DNA of 64,000 bases from Shewanella salipaludis (GCF_012911865.1 NZ_JAAXYH010000004.1:124001-188000), one strand, 5' to 3'. Shown: positions 49,169 to 58,189, numbered from the stretch's first letter. Notes: generated by a model from the sequence alone, not told the origin. A program made the numbers and translations.

Positions 49169-50104
49169 CTAGGCGTGCGCCTGCAGCCATTCGTTGGCGG
49201 TTTTCAGCTCGGCCATGCCGAAGGCGAGGGAGCACAGGTTGGCGGCGATAACCTGCGGCGCCGTCAAGGAGACACCGCCCAGGCTCAATGTCGGAGCGGC
49301 GATGGCATCGGCAATGACAGTCACTCCATAGCCTTTCTCTATGGCGCTGCGGGTCATGCTCTGGATGCAGACGTGGGCCATGGCCCCGGTTACCACCAGC
49401 TCATCTATCCCCAGGGTGACCAGCACCTGCTCCAGTTGGGTATGGGTGAAGCTGTCGACCCTGTGTTTCACCACTAAGGTTTCATCTTCCTGTGGCGCGA
49501 GTGCCGGATAGATCTCGCTGCCCTGGGTTCCCGGGGCGAAGAAGCCGGCTTCGGGATCCTCGAAGATGTGCTGCACATGTATGACGGGCTTTCCCTGGCG
49601 ACGAAATTGTTCCAGCAGGATCAGTGTCTTGGCCGCTGCCGCCTCTGTGTCCGCCAGCGGGAAGCGCCCGCCGTCGAAATAGTCATTTTGCATGTCGACT
49701 ATCACCAGGGCGGTGCGTTGTGTCAGGGGTTGTGCATGCTGGGCCAGGACGCTGAAATCATCCTCCGCCAGGTACCACTGACCATCTGCGGCCTTGATCC
49801 ATAGCTCCTTGGTGATGAAGCCGCTGGCGATGTTCATGCGCCAGTTGGCCGACAATATTGCCTGGCTATCATCCAGCACCTTGATGTCGACGTTGCGGTA
49901 GATCAAGTCTCCTGGCCTGTGGCCGGCGAAGTCTTGCCAGAAGCCGGCGATAGCCTCTATCCCGGCGAAGCGCCCGAAGGGCGAGACCTGCAACTGTGCC
50001 TGGGGTAAATAGCGTGCGATACAGGCCTGGGTATTGCCCTGGTTGAAGTCCTGGATCCACTGGCGACTGGCGTTCATTACCTGCTCTCTGATGGCTTGGG
50101 TCAT
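49169..50104 (-). CDS. NTF2-like/isochorismatase-type cysteine hydrolase fusion
   Basis: A 311-residue fusion. Residues about 1-120 form an NTF2/SnoaL-like (DUF4440-type) domain ending in WYLAEDDFSVL. From about 130 it is an isochorismatase-like hydrolase with the expected triad D137 (VIVDMQNDYF), K213 (VVKHRVDSF) and C246 (AHVCIQSM). Such hydrolases act on amides or vinyl ethers (nicotinamide, biuret, isochorismate); the substrate here is unknown. The usual length is about 180-200 aa, so the added domain is notable. It is transcribed divergently from a LysR regulator 75 bases away, its likely controller. Confidence 0.85.
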   Translation of the reverse strand: MTQAIREQVMNASRQWIQDFNQGNTQACIARYLPQAQLQVSPFGRFAGIEAIAGFWQDFAGHRPGDLIYRNVDIKVLDDSQAILSANWRMNIASGFITKELWIKAADGQWYLAEDDFSVLAQHAQPLTQRTALVIVDMQNDYFDGGRFPLADTEAAAAKTLILLEQFRRQGKPVIHVQHIFEDPEAGFFAPGTQGSEIYPALAPQEDETLVVKHRVDSFTHTQLEQVLVTLGIDELVVTGAMAHVCIQSMTRSAIEKGYGVTVIADAIAAPTLSLGGVSLTAPQVIAANLCSLAFGMAELKTANEWLQAHA

Positions 50105-50142
50105 ATTAGCTCCTTTGTTGTAGTGGAACTCAGTTTATTGTT

Positions 50143-50162
50143 TAATTAATCCATGATAATTA
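50143..50162. promoter_or_regulatory. Candidate LysR operator in the divergent promoter
   Basis: TAATTA repeated after 8 bases (TAATTA-N8-TAATTA), symmetric, in the middle of the 75-base gap between the hydrolase and the LysR gene, where such regulators bind. Confidence 0.35.
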
Positions 50163-50179
50163 GCCAAATGATGAAATGA

Positions 50180-51097
50180 ATGTTCATAAAAAATGAACTT
50201 AAGCGTTTGCCCTACCAGATGCTGGTGTTCGATGAGGTGGTCAAGTTGGGTTCATTTACCAAGGCGGCCGAGGCGCTCGGGCATACCAAGTCCGCTGTGA
50301 GTCAGTACATCACTCAGTTGGAAGCCGAGTTGGGGGTGCGCTTACTCAATCGCAGCACCAGGCAGCTTAATCTGACCTTTGCCGGCCAGCAGCTGGCCAA
50401 ACGCAGTGCCCAGTTGCTGGAATTGCTGGGGCTGACGCTCGAGGAGAGCCGGGCGCTGAACGCTGTGCCCAGGGGACGCCTCGCCATCACGGCTCCCCAC
50501 GCTTTCGAGGCAGGTCTGATCACACCGCTGGTGGCCGAGCTGGTGGCCGAGTATCCGCAGCTCGCCCCCGAGCTACTCTTCAGCGATGAACGCTTGGATC
50601 TGCTCGAGCATAAGCTGGATCTGGCCATTTCGGTCGGGCCCCAGAAAGACAGCGGTTATCAGGCGATCCCCGTGGGGACGCTCGACAACATTCTGGTGGC
50701 TTCACCGGCTTTCCTGGCGCGTCATGGTCCTGTTGCGGCAGCCGCCCTAGGCTCCTTGCCCTTGATCGTGACTCCCTGGCAGCAGGATTGTCACCTGAGT
50801 TCGGCCAGGGGAGAGTCGCTGAGCTTCTCCTCCAGCCGATCGCTGAGGGTCAACACTTCCCTGGGGGCGGTGAATAGCGCCCTCTGTGGCGCCGGCATTG
50901 CCTTGGTTTCAAGTGTGTTTGTCGCCGCGGCGCTGGCCGAAGGGCGGCTGCAGCGCGTGTTGCCCGACCATGCCGGACCATCGCGCCGAGTCTATGCCTT
51001 GCATGGCTATCGGCAGCAGCTCCCCCTGGTGCTTCGCCTCTTGGTCGAGCGGCTGACCGCGCGGCTTGCCAGGGTTCAGGGAGTGTCGGTGGGCTGA
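50180..51097 (+). CDS. LysR-family transcriptional regulator
   Basis: A 305-residue regulator. The winged helix-turn-helix is at about 10-70 (GSFTKAAEALGHTKSAVSQYITQLEAELG, close to the standard LysR motif, then LLNRSTRQ), followed by the two-lobed effector-binding domain of the CrgA/YafC-like subgroup (AITAPHAFEAGLITPLV). Divergent from the isochorismatase-fusion gene, so it likely controls that gene and itself. Confidence 0.92.
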   Translation: MFIKNELKRLPYQMLVFDEVVKLGSFTKAAEALGHTKSAVSQYITQLEAELGVRLLNRSTRQLNLTFAGQQLAKRSAQLLELLGLTLEESRALNAVPRGRLAITAPHAFEAGLITPLVAELVAEYPQLAPELLFSDERLDLLEHKLDLAISVGPQKDSGYQAIPVGTLDNILVASPAFLARHGPVAAAALGSLPLIVTPWQQDCHLSSARGESLSFSSSRSLRVNTSLGAVNSALCGAGIALVSSVFVAAALAEGRLQRVLPDHAGPSRRVYALHGYRQQLPLVLRLLVERLTARLARVQGVSVG

Positions 51098-51180
51098 GCC
51101 GGGAATGAAAGGGGCGATCGCAGTTGGACCGCCCCCATTGGCCTCTCGTCGATTGCTGTCATGGACAGGATGGGACCGGT

Positions 51181-51762
51181 TTATTTGGCCTCGAAGGTGA
51201 AGGATTGTCCCGCCAGGGCGGCTTCGAACATCAGCCCGCCCTTGGCCATGGTAAAGACCGCCATGCCATTGATATAGGAGGCCTTGGCGGCATCATTGTC
51301 GGCGCCCGCCTGTCCGGCGCCGGCCGAGTTACCCGTAGTGCCTGCCTGGGCGTTGGCACCGAGATTGATGGCGACAGCGGAGGCTTGGGCACCAAACTCG
51401 AAACTGCCGCCGGTGAAGTCGTTATAGGCCTTGGCATCCTTGAAGAAGATGAGTTCGCTGTAGGCCTGGCCGCCGAGCTGGAAGCCTATGGATAGCTGGG
51501 TCAGGCTCGAGTCTCCCCGATAAACGCCCCCCTGAAATACCCGCCCCTTGCCATAGGCGGCGCCTATGCCGATGCCGCCTTTGCCAACCGTGGGGAAAAG
51601 GGCGTAACCGTAGGCGTTGTTGAAAAACCTTTGGGTTTCCTGGGCTTGCTGAAAACGCTGCAGAGCTTCAGTGTAACTGTCAGCCGCGCTCGCCATGGGC
51701 GCAAGCAGCATGCCGATAAGCAGGCTGCAGCCGATGACGACACTTGAGTAAAAACTTTTCAT
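51181..51762 (-). CDS. SYLF-domain lipid-binding protein, exported
   Basis: A 193-residue protein with a signal peptide (cleavage at ASA-A, residue 27-28) followed by a YSC84/SYLF-type domain: AYGYALFPTVGKGGIGIGAAYGKGRVF, then LSIGFQLGGQAYSELIFF and the AFTMAKGGLMFEAALAGQSF-like end (here AVFTMAKGGLMFEA). Bacterial SYLF proteins are thought to bind lipid in the periplasm. The open frame extends to 51918, but the ATG at 51762 starts the signal peptide and GGAGAC precedes it. Confidence 0.87.
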   Translation of the reverse strand: MKSFYSSVVIGCSLLIGMLLAPMASAADSYTEALQRFQQAQETQRFFNNAYGYALFPTVGKGGIGIGAAYGKGRVFQGGVYRGDSSLTQLSIGFQLGGQAYSELIFFKDAKAYNDFTGGSFEFGAQASAVAINLGANAQAGTTGNSAGAGQAGADNDAAKASYINGMAVFTMAKGGLMFEAALAGQSFTFEAK

Positions 51763-51889
51763 ATGAGTCTCCAAAAAACGTGGGTTGACCTGAATAAGCT
51801 TACCCCCGGGCAGCCGAAAAGACAGCCCTAAATGAGCCGGGGTCAGCCCGAGTTCAGCTAAGTCGCAGGGATGGGCTTGGCCCGGCGCG

Positions 51890-52798
51890 TTATTCCTTAT
51901 CCTCGGGAGCGGCGCCATTGTCTGTGTCTGCCTCTTCCAACACAGTCTGCAGGTAGTTGAATTCCTCCCGGCTCAGCACCTGTGCCAGCTCCTTGGAGTG
52001 ACCCTCTTTGCTGGCGCTCATCAGCCCCCTGAGATAGGCCACCTGAGTGATCTGCTTCAGGCCATAGAGCACCAGGATATAGACCGTCAGCAGCATGCTC
52101 AGGCGGGTCACCGCCAGGGACAGGGTCGAGAGCTGATCGCCGAAATAGAAGGGCAAGATCACCAACAGGGCACGGATCAGCCAGTTCACCAATACGCCCA
52201 GGGTCAGCACCAGCAACCAGCGAAACTTGATCTCCTTGAACTCATCCTTATGACGTCTGGCTTGACTGGATTTATAGTCGACCAACATGAAGATGATGGC
52301 GAGGGCATAGAGCCCTGTCTGCAGGGTCAAGAGTCCAACGAGCACGGCGCCAAGCACATTGAAATGCCCCAGGTTTCCCAGGCTGGAGATGCTGATGAAC
52401 GCCGCTTTGCTTGTGAGGTCGATATGGGTCAGCAGGGCGACCGTGACCGACAACATGGCGACCAGGGCGGGCAAGAAGTGCCAGGATAATCCCGATGCCT
52501 GTTTGTTCAATCCCAATAAACGCCTGCAGTAGAGATAGAGGGAGGGCATCAGCAGGAAATACACGGGAATGAACAGGGTCATCAAGAGGTGCAGGGGAAT
52601 GGGACTGTTTTCCCGGGTCAGCATGCCGGTGAAGAAATACAGGGCGATCAAGTTGAAGATGTTGGCCAGCAGATGGCGGCTGTCGAAGGCGCGGCGATAG
52701 ATATGCCGAATATAGAATGCCAGCAGCAGGCAATGCAGTCCCCCTAGCAGGGAAAGCCACCAGTAAGCCTGCAGGAAAAAGTCGCTGAATTCGTTCAT
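51890..52798 (-). CDS. Seven-helix membrane protein, sensor-like, function unknown
   Basis: A 302-residue protein with about seven hydrophobic helices in the first 245 residues (starting FFLQAYWWLSLLGG) and a polar tail (about 245-302) rich in Ser, Lys and Glu. The helix pattern resembles the membrane half of 7-TM AraC-family regulators found in Alteromonadales, but no helix-turn-helix follows. It is 128 bases upstream of the SYLF gene on the same strand, so they may be co-transcribed. No family can be named. Confidence 0.55.
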   Translation of the reverse strand: MNEFSDFFLQAYWWLSLLGGLHCLLLAFYIRHIYRRAFDSRHLLANIFNLIALYFFTGMLTRENSPIPLHLLMTLFIPVYFLLMPSLYLYCRRLLGLNKQASGLSWHFLPALVAMLSVTVALLTHIDLTSKAAFISISSLGNLGHFNVLGAVLVGLLTLQTGLYALAIIFMLVDYKSSQARRHKDEFKEIKFRWLLVLTLGVLVNWLIRALLVILPFYFGDQLSTLSLAVTRLSMLLTVYILVLYGLKQITQVAYLRGLMSASKEGHSKELAQVLSREEFNYLQTVLEEADTDNGAAPEDKE

Positions 52799-53287
52799 CT
52801 ATACCTCGCGTCTTTGTTATAGCAGGGATAATACCGGCTGCAAATTAATTTTGTTTATCCGAGGCCGTGTTCGTCAGCAGAGGTTCAGTTGTTTGTGTCC
52901 ATGTCAGGCACCCGGTTGGGGCATCCATCCCTCAAACAGGGTAAATCCCGAGTATATGCCAGGACTAAGGCGCGACTTCTGCGGCGGCAGCCTCACTGGC
53001 GGTCCTGGCGATAGCAAGGATGCCACGGCAGCGGATTTTGAAGCCGGGCAGCCTGACCAGCCAGGCATTCCAAGGAATTAGTCCCTGGGTTTGCAAAAAT
53101 AGTGCTTTGGGGATGTATTTGGTACTCAAGCGGAAAATAATGTATAAACACTTGATTTACACTGAGAGTATGCTCTATTAATAGCGCTTAATCTTTGCTC
53201 GTTATTGGCTCGTGTGAGTGTGGTGTTTCCTGTCGCCACAGGTTTGGAAATGAGGTTACGAATATACTTGGTCCATAGGGCCATTCA
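52799..53287. other. Intergenic region, promoter at its right end
   Basis: About 490 bases between divergent genes. The left 250 bases are GC-rich without a credible gene; the right part is AT-rich and holds a candidate promoter (53152-53181). Confidence 0.5.
53152..53181 (+). promoter_or_regulatory. Candidate promoter of the ZipA-topology gene
   Basis: TTGATT and TATTAA separated by 18 bases, about 100 bases before the start codon. Confidence 0.4.
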
Positions 53288-54094
53288 ATGGTGAATACGA
53301 TGAAAATTATAATTATTTTTTTGCTCGTTGTTATCGGTGTGTATCTGTACCGCCGTACTCAGCGTCTGGCGAGAGAAGAGCAGCAGCGTAACATTAAGCC
53401 GGAGGCCCGGAAAACAGCGGCAGAACCGGTCGAGTCGCTCGCCCGGCCAGAGAGCGGTGAAGCACAGCCAGAGGTTGAGCAGGCCGCACCCCAGACAAGC
53501 ACAACAGCAGCTGTGGCAGAAATCAGCGCGGAGCCGGCACCCGAGCCGGAAACGGAAACAGAAACGGAAGTTGCAGCCGCGGCAGCCCCCGAACCTGCGG
53601 CAGCGGTCGAAGCTGCACCCGAGCCAATGCCTGAACCCGAGCCGGCCCCTGACGCCGAACCTGCACCCGAAGTGAAGGCCGAGCCGGCAGCGGCGGCCGG
53701 CGTCGATCTGAGCTGGGCCAATCCCCAGCTGACCCAGGCCATGAGCGACTATGAGGCGGCGACGAGCGTGCAACTCAAGCATCAGGCGCTGCTCGGCGTC
53801 CTGGGTGAGTGCTATAAGCAGCGTAAACAAGCCGACTATCTGAATTTTGGTGCCAACCTGGCGACAGACTATGTGCAAGTCTTCACCGAGTTGCAAAAGC
53901 AGATGCCTGGAGTCGAACAGAAGGGACAGGGATTCATGCAGTTGGCTACCCTGCTCAACGACAGCGGTCGTTTCGATACCGCCATAGAGCTATGCCAACA
54001 GGCATTGCAGCATGGCTTGAGTGACGGTACTGTGACAGGTTTCGAGGGACGCATAGCCAGGATTGAGAAGGCAAAACTCAAGGCGGCGCAATAA
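53288..54094 (+). CDS. Membrane-tethered protein with Pro/Glu/Ala-rich linker, function unknown
   Basis: A 268-residue protein: one N-terminal membrane helix (IIIIFLLVVIGVYLY, about 6-20) with few residues outside, a basic stop-transfer patch (RRTQRLAREEQQR), a long linker rich in Ala, Pro and Glu (about 45-140), and a helical C-terminal domain (about 143-268) with a TPR-like pair (LLGVLGECYKQRKQADYLN and ATLLNDSGRFDTAIELC). The layout is like ZipA, but the C-terminal domain is not ZipA's. AGGG is seven bases before the ATG; an ATG at 53300 is an alternative. Confidence 0.65.
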   Translation: MVNTMKIIIIFLLVVIGVYLYRRTQRLAREEQQRNIKPEARKTAAEPVESLARPESGEAQPEVEQAAPQTSTTAAVAEISAEPAPEPETETETEVAAAAAPEPAAAVEAAPEPMPEPEPAPDAEPAPEVKAEPAAAAGVDLSWANPQLTQAMSDYEAATSVQLKHQALLGVLGECYKQRKQADYLNFGANLATDYVQVFTELQKQMPGVEQKGQGFMQLATLLNDSGRFDTAIELCQQALQHGLSDGTVTGFEGRIARIEKAKLKAAQ

Positions 54095-54151
54095 AAGCGG
54101 TAAACTCACGGGCGCCGGCAGTGTAGAATCTGAAGTGACTGGATTTGCAAG

Positions 54152-54176
54152 AAGCGAACTTAGGTTCGCTTTTTTT
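54152..54176 (+). terminator. Intrinsic terminator after the ZipA-topology gene
   Basis: Stem AAGCGAAC/GTTCGCTT, loop TTAG, then a run of T. Confidence 0.88.
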
Positions 54177-54207
54177 ATTTTTCATGGTTCGAACAGGGCG
54201 GGGCGGC

Positions 54208-54507
54208 ATGAGACGAGTTGGTTGGTGGTATAGGGTTTTCTTGCTGTGGGTCGCTGTCGCCTGCCTTTCCGCTTGCACCCGGACGCCCGAATGGACCCTA
54301 TTCTATTATCCAGAACGGGCCGAGCTGCCCGCCGATGCTGTTAACCCGGAGGCGATAGCGGGTTATTATGAAGATCTGGCGCAATGCCGCAGCAAGGCCA
54401 GGGGCCTGCTGCGTTTGAGTGACAGCGGTGTCGGCAGCTACCTCTGTGGCGAACGTTGCGCTTTCAGCGAGCAGAAACGGCTTCAATGTCGGAGTGTCAG
54501 TCAGTAA
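54208..54507 (+). CDS. Small cysteine-containing lipoprotein, function unknown
   Basis: A 99-residue probable lipoprotein (lipobox LSAC, Cys 23). The mature 77 residues contain four further cysteines (QC, LC, RC, QC), likely two disulphides, and start PEWTLFYYPERAELP. The ATG at 54208 is chosen because a GGGG-rich ribosome site precedes it and it gives a proper lipoprotein signal. It ends directly at the selO start codon (TAA-ATG adjoining), so the two are co-translated. No family named. Confidence 0.65.
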   Translation: MRRVGWWYRVFLLWVAVACLSACTRTPEWTLFYYPERAELPADAVNPEAIAGYYEDLAQCRSKARGLLRLSDSGVGSYLCGERCAFSEQKRLQCRSVSQ

Positions 54508-55974
54508 ATGGAACACAAGATGCGGTTTAAGCAAGATTTTTTCACCCAGTTACCGGGTTTCTATTCCCAGGTGCAGCCGCTCGGGTTGAGCAATCCCCAT
54601 TGGCTGGCCTGGAGTCAGGATGGGGCACAGTTGATCGGGCTGCAACAGCCCGATGACAATTTGCTGCAGGGCTTGGCCGGTAACGCCAAGCTGGAAGGCG
54701 CCCGCTACTATGCTCAGGTCTACAGTGGCCACCAGTTTGGCGGTTATTCCCCCAGGCTGGGTGACGGTCGTTCCATCATCCTGGGCGAAGCCATGGGCCC
54801 GGATGGCGCCTGGGATGTGGCACTCAAGGGCGCCGGTCCCACACCCTATTCCCGTCAGGGGGATGGCCGCGCCGTGATGCGCTCCGCCGTGCGTGAGTTT
54901 CTGGTGTCTGAAGCCCTGCATCATCTGCAGGTGCCGACCACCCGCGCCCTGGCCGTGATAGGCTCGGACTTGCCTGTGTGGCGTGAAACCCAGGAGAGTG
55001 CCGCCATCACAGTACGCCTGGCCCGCAGCCATATCCGCTTCGGTCATTTCGAGTATTTCTGCCACAGTGAACGCGGCGCCACCGCCAAGCTGACCCAGTT
55101 GTTGAACTTCACCCTGGAGCAGCATTATCCGCATCTGAGCTGTGATGCCGCCGGCTATCGAGCCTGGTTCCGGCAGGTGGTGCGCGATACCGCCCGGCTG
55201 GTCGCCCATTGGCAGGCCGTGGGCTTCGCCCATGGAGTGATGAACACGGACAACATGTCTATCTTGGGGGACAGTTTCGATTTCGGTCCCTTCGCCTTCC
55301 TGGATACCTTCAAGGAAGACTTCATCTGCAACCATTCGGATCCCGAGGGGCGCTATGCCTTCGGCCAGCAACCAGGTATCGGCCTGTGGAACCTGCAGCG
55401 TCTGGCCCAGGCGTTGACGCCGCTGATCCCGTCCGATGACTTGATTGCCGCGCTCAACAGCTATCAGGGCGAGTTGGTGCAGCACTACCTGCAGCTGATG
55501 CGTGCCAAGCTGGGGCTGACGCCGGGGGCGGATAACCAGACGCAGCAGGATGAGACGGATCTGCAGCTGGTCGGCGAATTGACAGTGTTGATGGAGCAGA
55601 ATCAACTGGATTACACCAATACCTGGCGCCGCTTCGGCAGCCTGGACCCTGGCAGCAAACACTCGTCTCTGAGGGATGATTTTACCCATCTGGCGGCCTT
55701 CGATAGCTGGTTTGGCCGTTACCAGGCCCGCCTGGGACAGGTTGCCGATGTGCCCCGCTGGCAGGCCGAGCGCAACAGGGTGAATCCCAAATATATCTTG
55801 CGTAATTATCTGGCGCAGGAGGCGATTGTTGCCGTCGAGGCGGGGGACACTGGGCCTCTGACTGTCTTGCACCAATTGCTGCGCCGACCATTCGATGAGC
55901 AGCCGGAACATGAAGCCTTTGCCAAACGGCCGCCGGAATGGGGTCAGGGGCTGATCATGTCCTGCAGCAGTTAA
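54508..55974 (+). CDS. selO: Protein adenylyltransferase SelO
   Basis: A 488-residue pseudokinase-fold enzyme that transfers AMP to Ser, Thr or Tyr of target proteins, linked to redox stress. [18 protein letters not shown] is the nucleotide loop, and [20 protein letters not shown] contains the Asn and Asp metal ligands. It ends SCSS, the form found in bacteria where some eukaryotic homologues carry selenocysteine. It follows the small lipoprotein gene without a gap. Confidence 0.93.
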   Translation: MEHKMRFKQDFFTQLPGFYSQVQPLGLSNPHWLAWSQDGAQLIGLQQPDDNLLQGLAGNAKLEGARYYAQVYSGHQFGGYSPRLGDGRSIILGEAMGPDGAWDVALKGAGPTPYSRQGDGRAVMRSAVREFLVSEALHHLQVPTTRALAVIGSDLPVWRETQESAAITVRLARSHIRFGHFEYFCHSERGATAKLTQLLNFTLEQHYPHLSCDAAGYRAWFRQVVRDTARLVAHWQAVGFAHGVMNTDNMSILGDSFDFGPFAFLDTFKEDFICNHSDPEGRYAFGQQPGIGLWNLQRLAQALTPLIPSDDLIAALNSYQGELVQHYLQLMRAKLGLTPGADNQTQQDETDLQLVGELTVLMEQNQLDYTNTWRRFGSLDPGSKHSSLRDDFTHLAAFDSWFGRYQARLGQVADVPRWQAERNRVNPKYILRNYLAQEAIVAVEAGDTGPLTVLHQLLRRPFDEQPEHEAFAKRPPEWGQGLIMSCSS

Positions 55975-55989
55975 GCCTATGAGGTGGAA

Positions 55990-56307
55990 ATGAACATAAA
56001 GACGGTGCAATTGGACAGGGGCTCCCTTAGCCTGGCGATCACGGCCGAGGTTGACTTCGAGCGTTTCGGCGAGTTTGCCGAGCCGCTGGCGTTGGCTCTG
56101 GATGCCAAGGTGCGTGAGCGCCAGTGGGGAGCGGACAGGCATCAGTGGCTGCTCGATTTCGAGGCATGCCCCCTGTGGCTTAATTATGAATTTTATGGCG
56201 ATATCTGTTGGCTCAGCGTCGAGCGGGATAGCGATTTCGAGGTGTTGGCCTATCTGGCACAACTGCTCAAACCCCATCTGAAGGCGGCACAGAATGCAGG
56301 ACAATAA
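55990..56307 (+). CDS. DUF3630 family protein
   Basis: A 105-residue soluble protein of the DUF3630 family of Shewanella and relatives, acidic with a WLLDFEACPLWLNYE core. GAGGTGGAA precedes the ATG at 55990. It overlaps the srkA start by 14 bases, so it belongs to the srkA-dsbA unit. Function unknown. Confidence 0.75.
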   Translation: MNIKTVQLDRGSLSLAITAEVDFERFGEFAEPLALALDAKVRERQWGADRHQWLLDFEACPLWLNYEFYGDICWLSVERDSDFEVLAYLAQLLKPHLKAAQNAGQ

Positions 56308-57295
56308 CACGGGTGCAGGCTTTCATTTCCAGGCATTGACGCCGGATCTCATCCTGGATGCCATAGAAGACCTGGGTATCTATCCTGAGACAGGCCTGTT
56401 GGCCCTGAACAGCTATGAGAACCGGGTCTACCAGTTTCGCTGCGATCGCGGCCAGCGCTATGTGGTGAAGTTCTATCGCCCCGAGCGCTGGAGCGATGCC
56501 CAGATCCAGGAGGAGCATGATTACGCCTTGGCATTGGCGGCTCAGGACGTGCCTATCGCCATCCCCGTCATATTGAATGGCAAGACACTGCATACCCATG
56601 AGGGCTTCCGTTTCACCCTGTTTCCGTCCATCGGCGGCAGGGCCTTCGAGGTGGATAATCTCGACCAACTGGAGGCCGTCGGCCGTTTCATCGGCCGCAT
56701 TCATCAATATGCGGCTCAGGGTCGTTTCGTCTATCGAGAGCCGCTCACCCCGGAGATCCTCGGCCAGGCGTCGCTGGACTGGTTGAAACGCTCGGGACAT
56801 GTGCCTGTGAGTTTGCGGCTGGCTTTCTTCACCGTGGTCGAGCAGGTGCTGGCCAAGGCGACGGCCATCTGGCAAGGGCAGGATTTTCCCGGCATAAGAC
56901 TGCACGGGGATCTGCATCCGGGCAACATACTCTGGACCCCTGATGGCCCTGGGTTTGTGGATCTCGACGATGCCCGTATGGGGCCGGCGATTCAGGATCT
57001 GTGGATGATGCTGACCGGAGATCGCAGCCAATGCCTGCTGCAGCTGGAGATCTTGCTCGAAGCCTACGGGGAGTTCTGTGATTTCGATACCCGCCAGCTG
57101 GTGCTGATCGAGCCGCTGCGGGCCCTGCGCATGGTGCACTATAACGCCTGGATCAGCCGCCGTTGGGAAGATCCTGCCTTCCCGGCCAACTTCCCCTGGT
57201 TCGCCGAGGACAAGTATTGGGAGCAGCAGATATTGGCGTTCAAGGAGCAGTTGGCGGCGCTGGACGAGCCACCCTTGAGCCTGTTGCCCTACTAG
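56294..57295 (+). CDS. srkA: Stress response kinase A
   Basis: A 333-residue APH-like Ser/Thr kinase (YihE/RdoA). ENRVYQFRCDRGQRYVVKFYRPERW is the N-lobe with the ATP-anchoring Lys; LHGDLHPGNILW is the catalytic loop and VDLDDARMGP the metal loop. It overlaps the DUF3630 gene and precedes dsbA, as in E. coli yihE-dsbA, where both answer to envelope stress through Cpx. Confidence 0.95.
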   Translation: MQDNNTGAGFHFQALTPDLILDAIEDLGIYPETGLLALNSYENRVYQFRCDRGQRYVVKFYRPERWSDAQIQEEHDYALALAAQDVPIAIPVILNGKTLHTHEGFRFTLFPSIGGRAFEVDNLDQLEAVGRFIGRIHQYAAQGRFVYREPLTPEILGQASLDWLKRSGHVPVSLRLAFFTVVEQVLAKATAIWQGQDFPGIRLHGDLHPGNILWTPDGPGFVDLDDARMGPAIQDLWMMLTGDRSQCLLQLEILLEAYGEFCDFDTRQLVLIEPLRALRMVHYNAWISRRWEDPAFPANFPWFAEDKYWEQQILAFKEQLAALDEPPLSLLPY

Positions 57296-57425
57296 CAGCA
57301 GAGTCGGAGCCAGGTATTTGTTAACCTGAAATTGAACTCTCGGCTTGAGATACACTCGAAAAACGTAATGTGTTAATCTCGAACCCGATAAGCCTATTAT
57401 TGCCCAGTTGAATAAAGGAATACCC

Positions 57426-58034
57426 ATGAAAAAAGTACTATTGATGGCTGCCGCCCTGTTACTGGCACCCATGGCCGCATTGGCCGTCGATTATCAGGAA
57501 GGTGTGCATTACACAGTGATCAACGACGGTCCTGGCACCAGTAAACCCGAGATCACCGAGTTCTTCTCTTTCTATTGCCCCCACTGCTATCGTTTCTCCA
57601 AGACGGCCCTGCCTAAACTGGAAGCCAGGATACCGAAGAACGTCACCTTCAATCAGTCGCATGTGGATTTCATCGGCCGGGAAATGGGCCCGGAGATGTC
57701 GCGTGCCTTCGCCGTCGCCCATCAGTTGAATGTGGAGAAGACCATGGAGGCCGCCCTGTTCAGCGCCATCCACGAGAAGAAGCAGCACTTCACCAAGCGT
57801 GAGGATATCCGTGCCCTGTTCGTCGCCAACGGTGTCGCGGCCAAAGACTTCGATGCCGCCGCCAACTCCTTCATGGTGAATGCGCAGATTGCGAAGATGC
57901 GCCGTGCGGCCGAAAATGCCAAGGTATCAGGGGTGCCGACATTGATAGTCAACGGCAAGTACAGGGTCGAAACCGGCGCTATCAAGTCCTATGACGAGGC
58001 GATAGACATCGCTTTCTACCTGACGACCAAGTAA
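57426..58034 (+). CDS. dsbA: Thiol:disulfide interchange protein DsbA
   Basis: A 202-residue periplasmic oxidoreductase that forms disulphides in exported proteins. Signal peptide to ALA (residue 20), then the thioredoxin-fold active site CPHC (FYCPHCYRF, at about 50) and the cis-Pro loop VSGVPTLIV. The ATG at 57426, with AAGG upstream, gives the signal peptide start. It would process the many cysteine-bearing exported proteins in this window. Confidence 0.96.
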   Translation: MKKVLLMAAALLLAPMAALAVDYQEGVHYTVINDGPGTSKPEITEFFSFYCPHCYRFSKTALPKLEARIPKNVTFNQSHVDFIGREMGPEMSRAFAVAHQLNVEKTMEAALFSAIHEKKQHFTKREDIRALFVANGVAAKDFDAAANSFMVNAQIAKMRRAAENAKVSGVPTLIVNGKYRVETGAIKSYDEAIDIAFYLTTK

Positions 58035-58054
58035 GGACGTCCGTCCTCGAAATG

Positions 58055-58078
58055 AAGGAGCCGAATGGCTCCTTTTTT
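58055..58078 (+). terminator. Intrinsic terminator after dsbA
   Basis: Stem AAGGAGCC/GGCTCCTT, loop GAAT, then T tract. Confidence 0.93.
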
Positions 58079-58110
58079 ATTTACCGATGGCATACTCTTG
58101 AATTTCAGGC

Positions 58111-58183
58111 AAAAAAAACCGTACCTCCTGGTCGCAAGAAGTACGGCAGTAGAGCCATAGGGCTCAGTTTTACCCTGAGTAAC
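58111..58183 (-). ncRNA. Predicted small RNA
   Basis: A minus-strand transcript unit of about 73 bases: promoter (TTGCCA, 17 bases, TACATT) at its upstream end, two nested hairpins (GAGCC/GGCTC and CTCAG/CTGAG), then a final hairpin CCGTACTTCT with GGAGGTACGG followed by eight T. No ORF fits inside. It is not Spot 42 (different sequence), although it lies downstream of dsbA. Expression and function are unproven. Confidence 0.5.
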
Positions 58184-58189
58184 AGCTTA

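Noticed and set aside
51111-51135. Hairpin GGGGCG/CGCCCC as lysR terminator
   Set aside because: The stem is fair but there is no T tract after it, so it is not listed as a terminator.
54550-56310. 586-codon open frame antisense to selO
   Set aside because: It lies wholly opposite selO and its neighbour, has no family motif, and its composition mirrors the GC-rich codons of the true genes.
58111-58183. Identity of the predicted small RNA as Spot 42
   Set aside because: Location near dsbA invites it, but the sequence lacks the conserved Spot 42 5' end and final hairpin.
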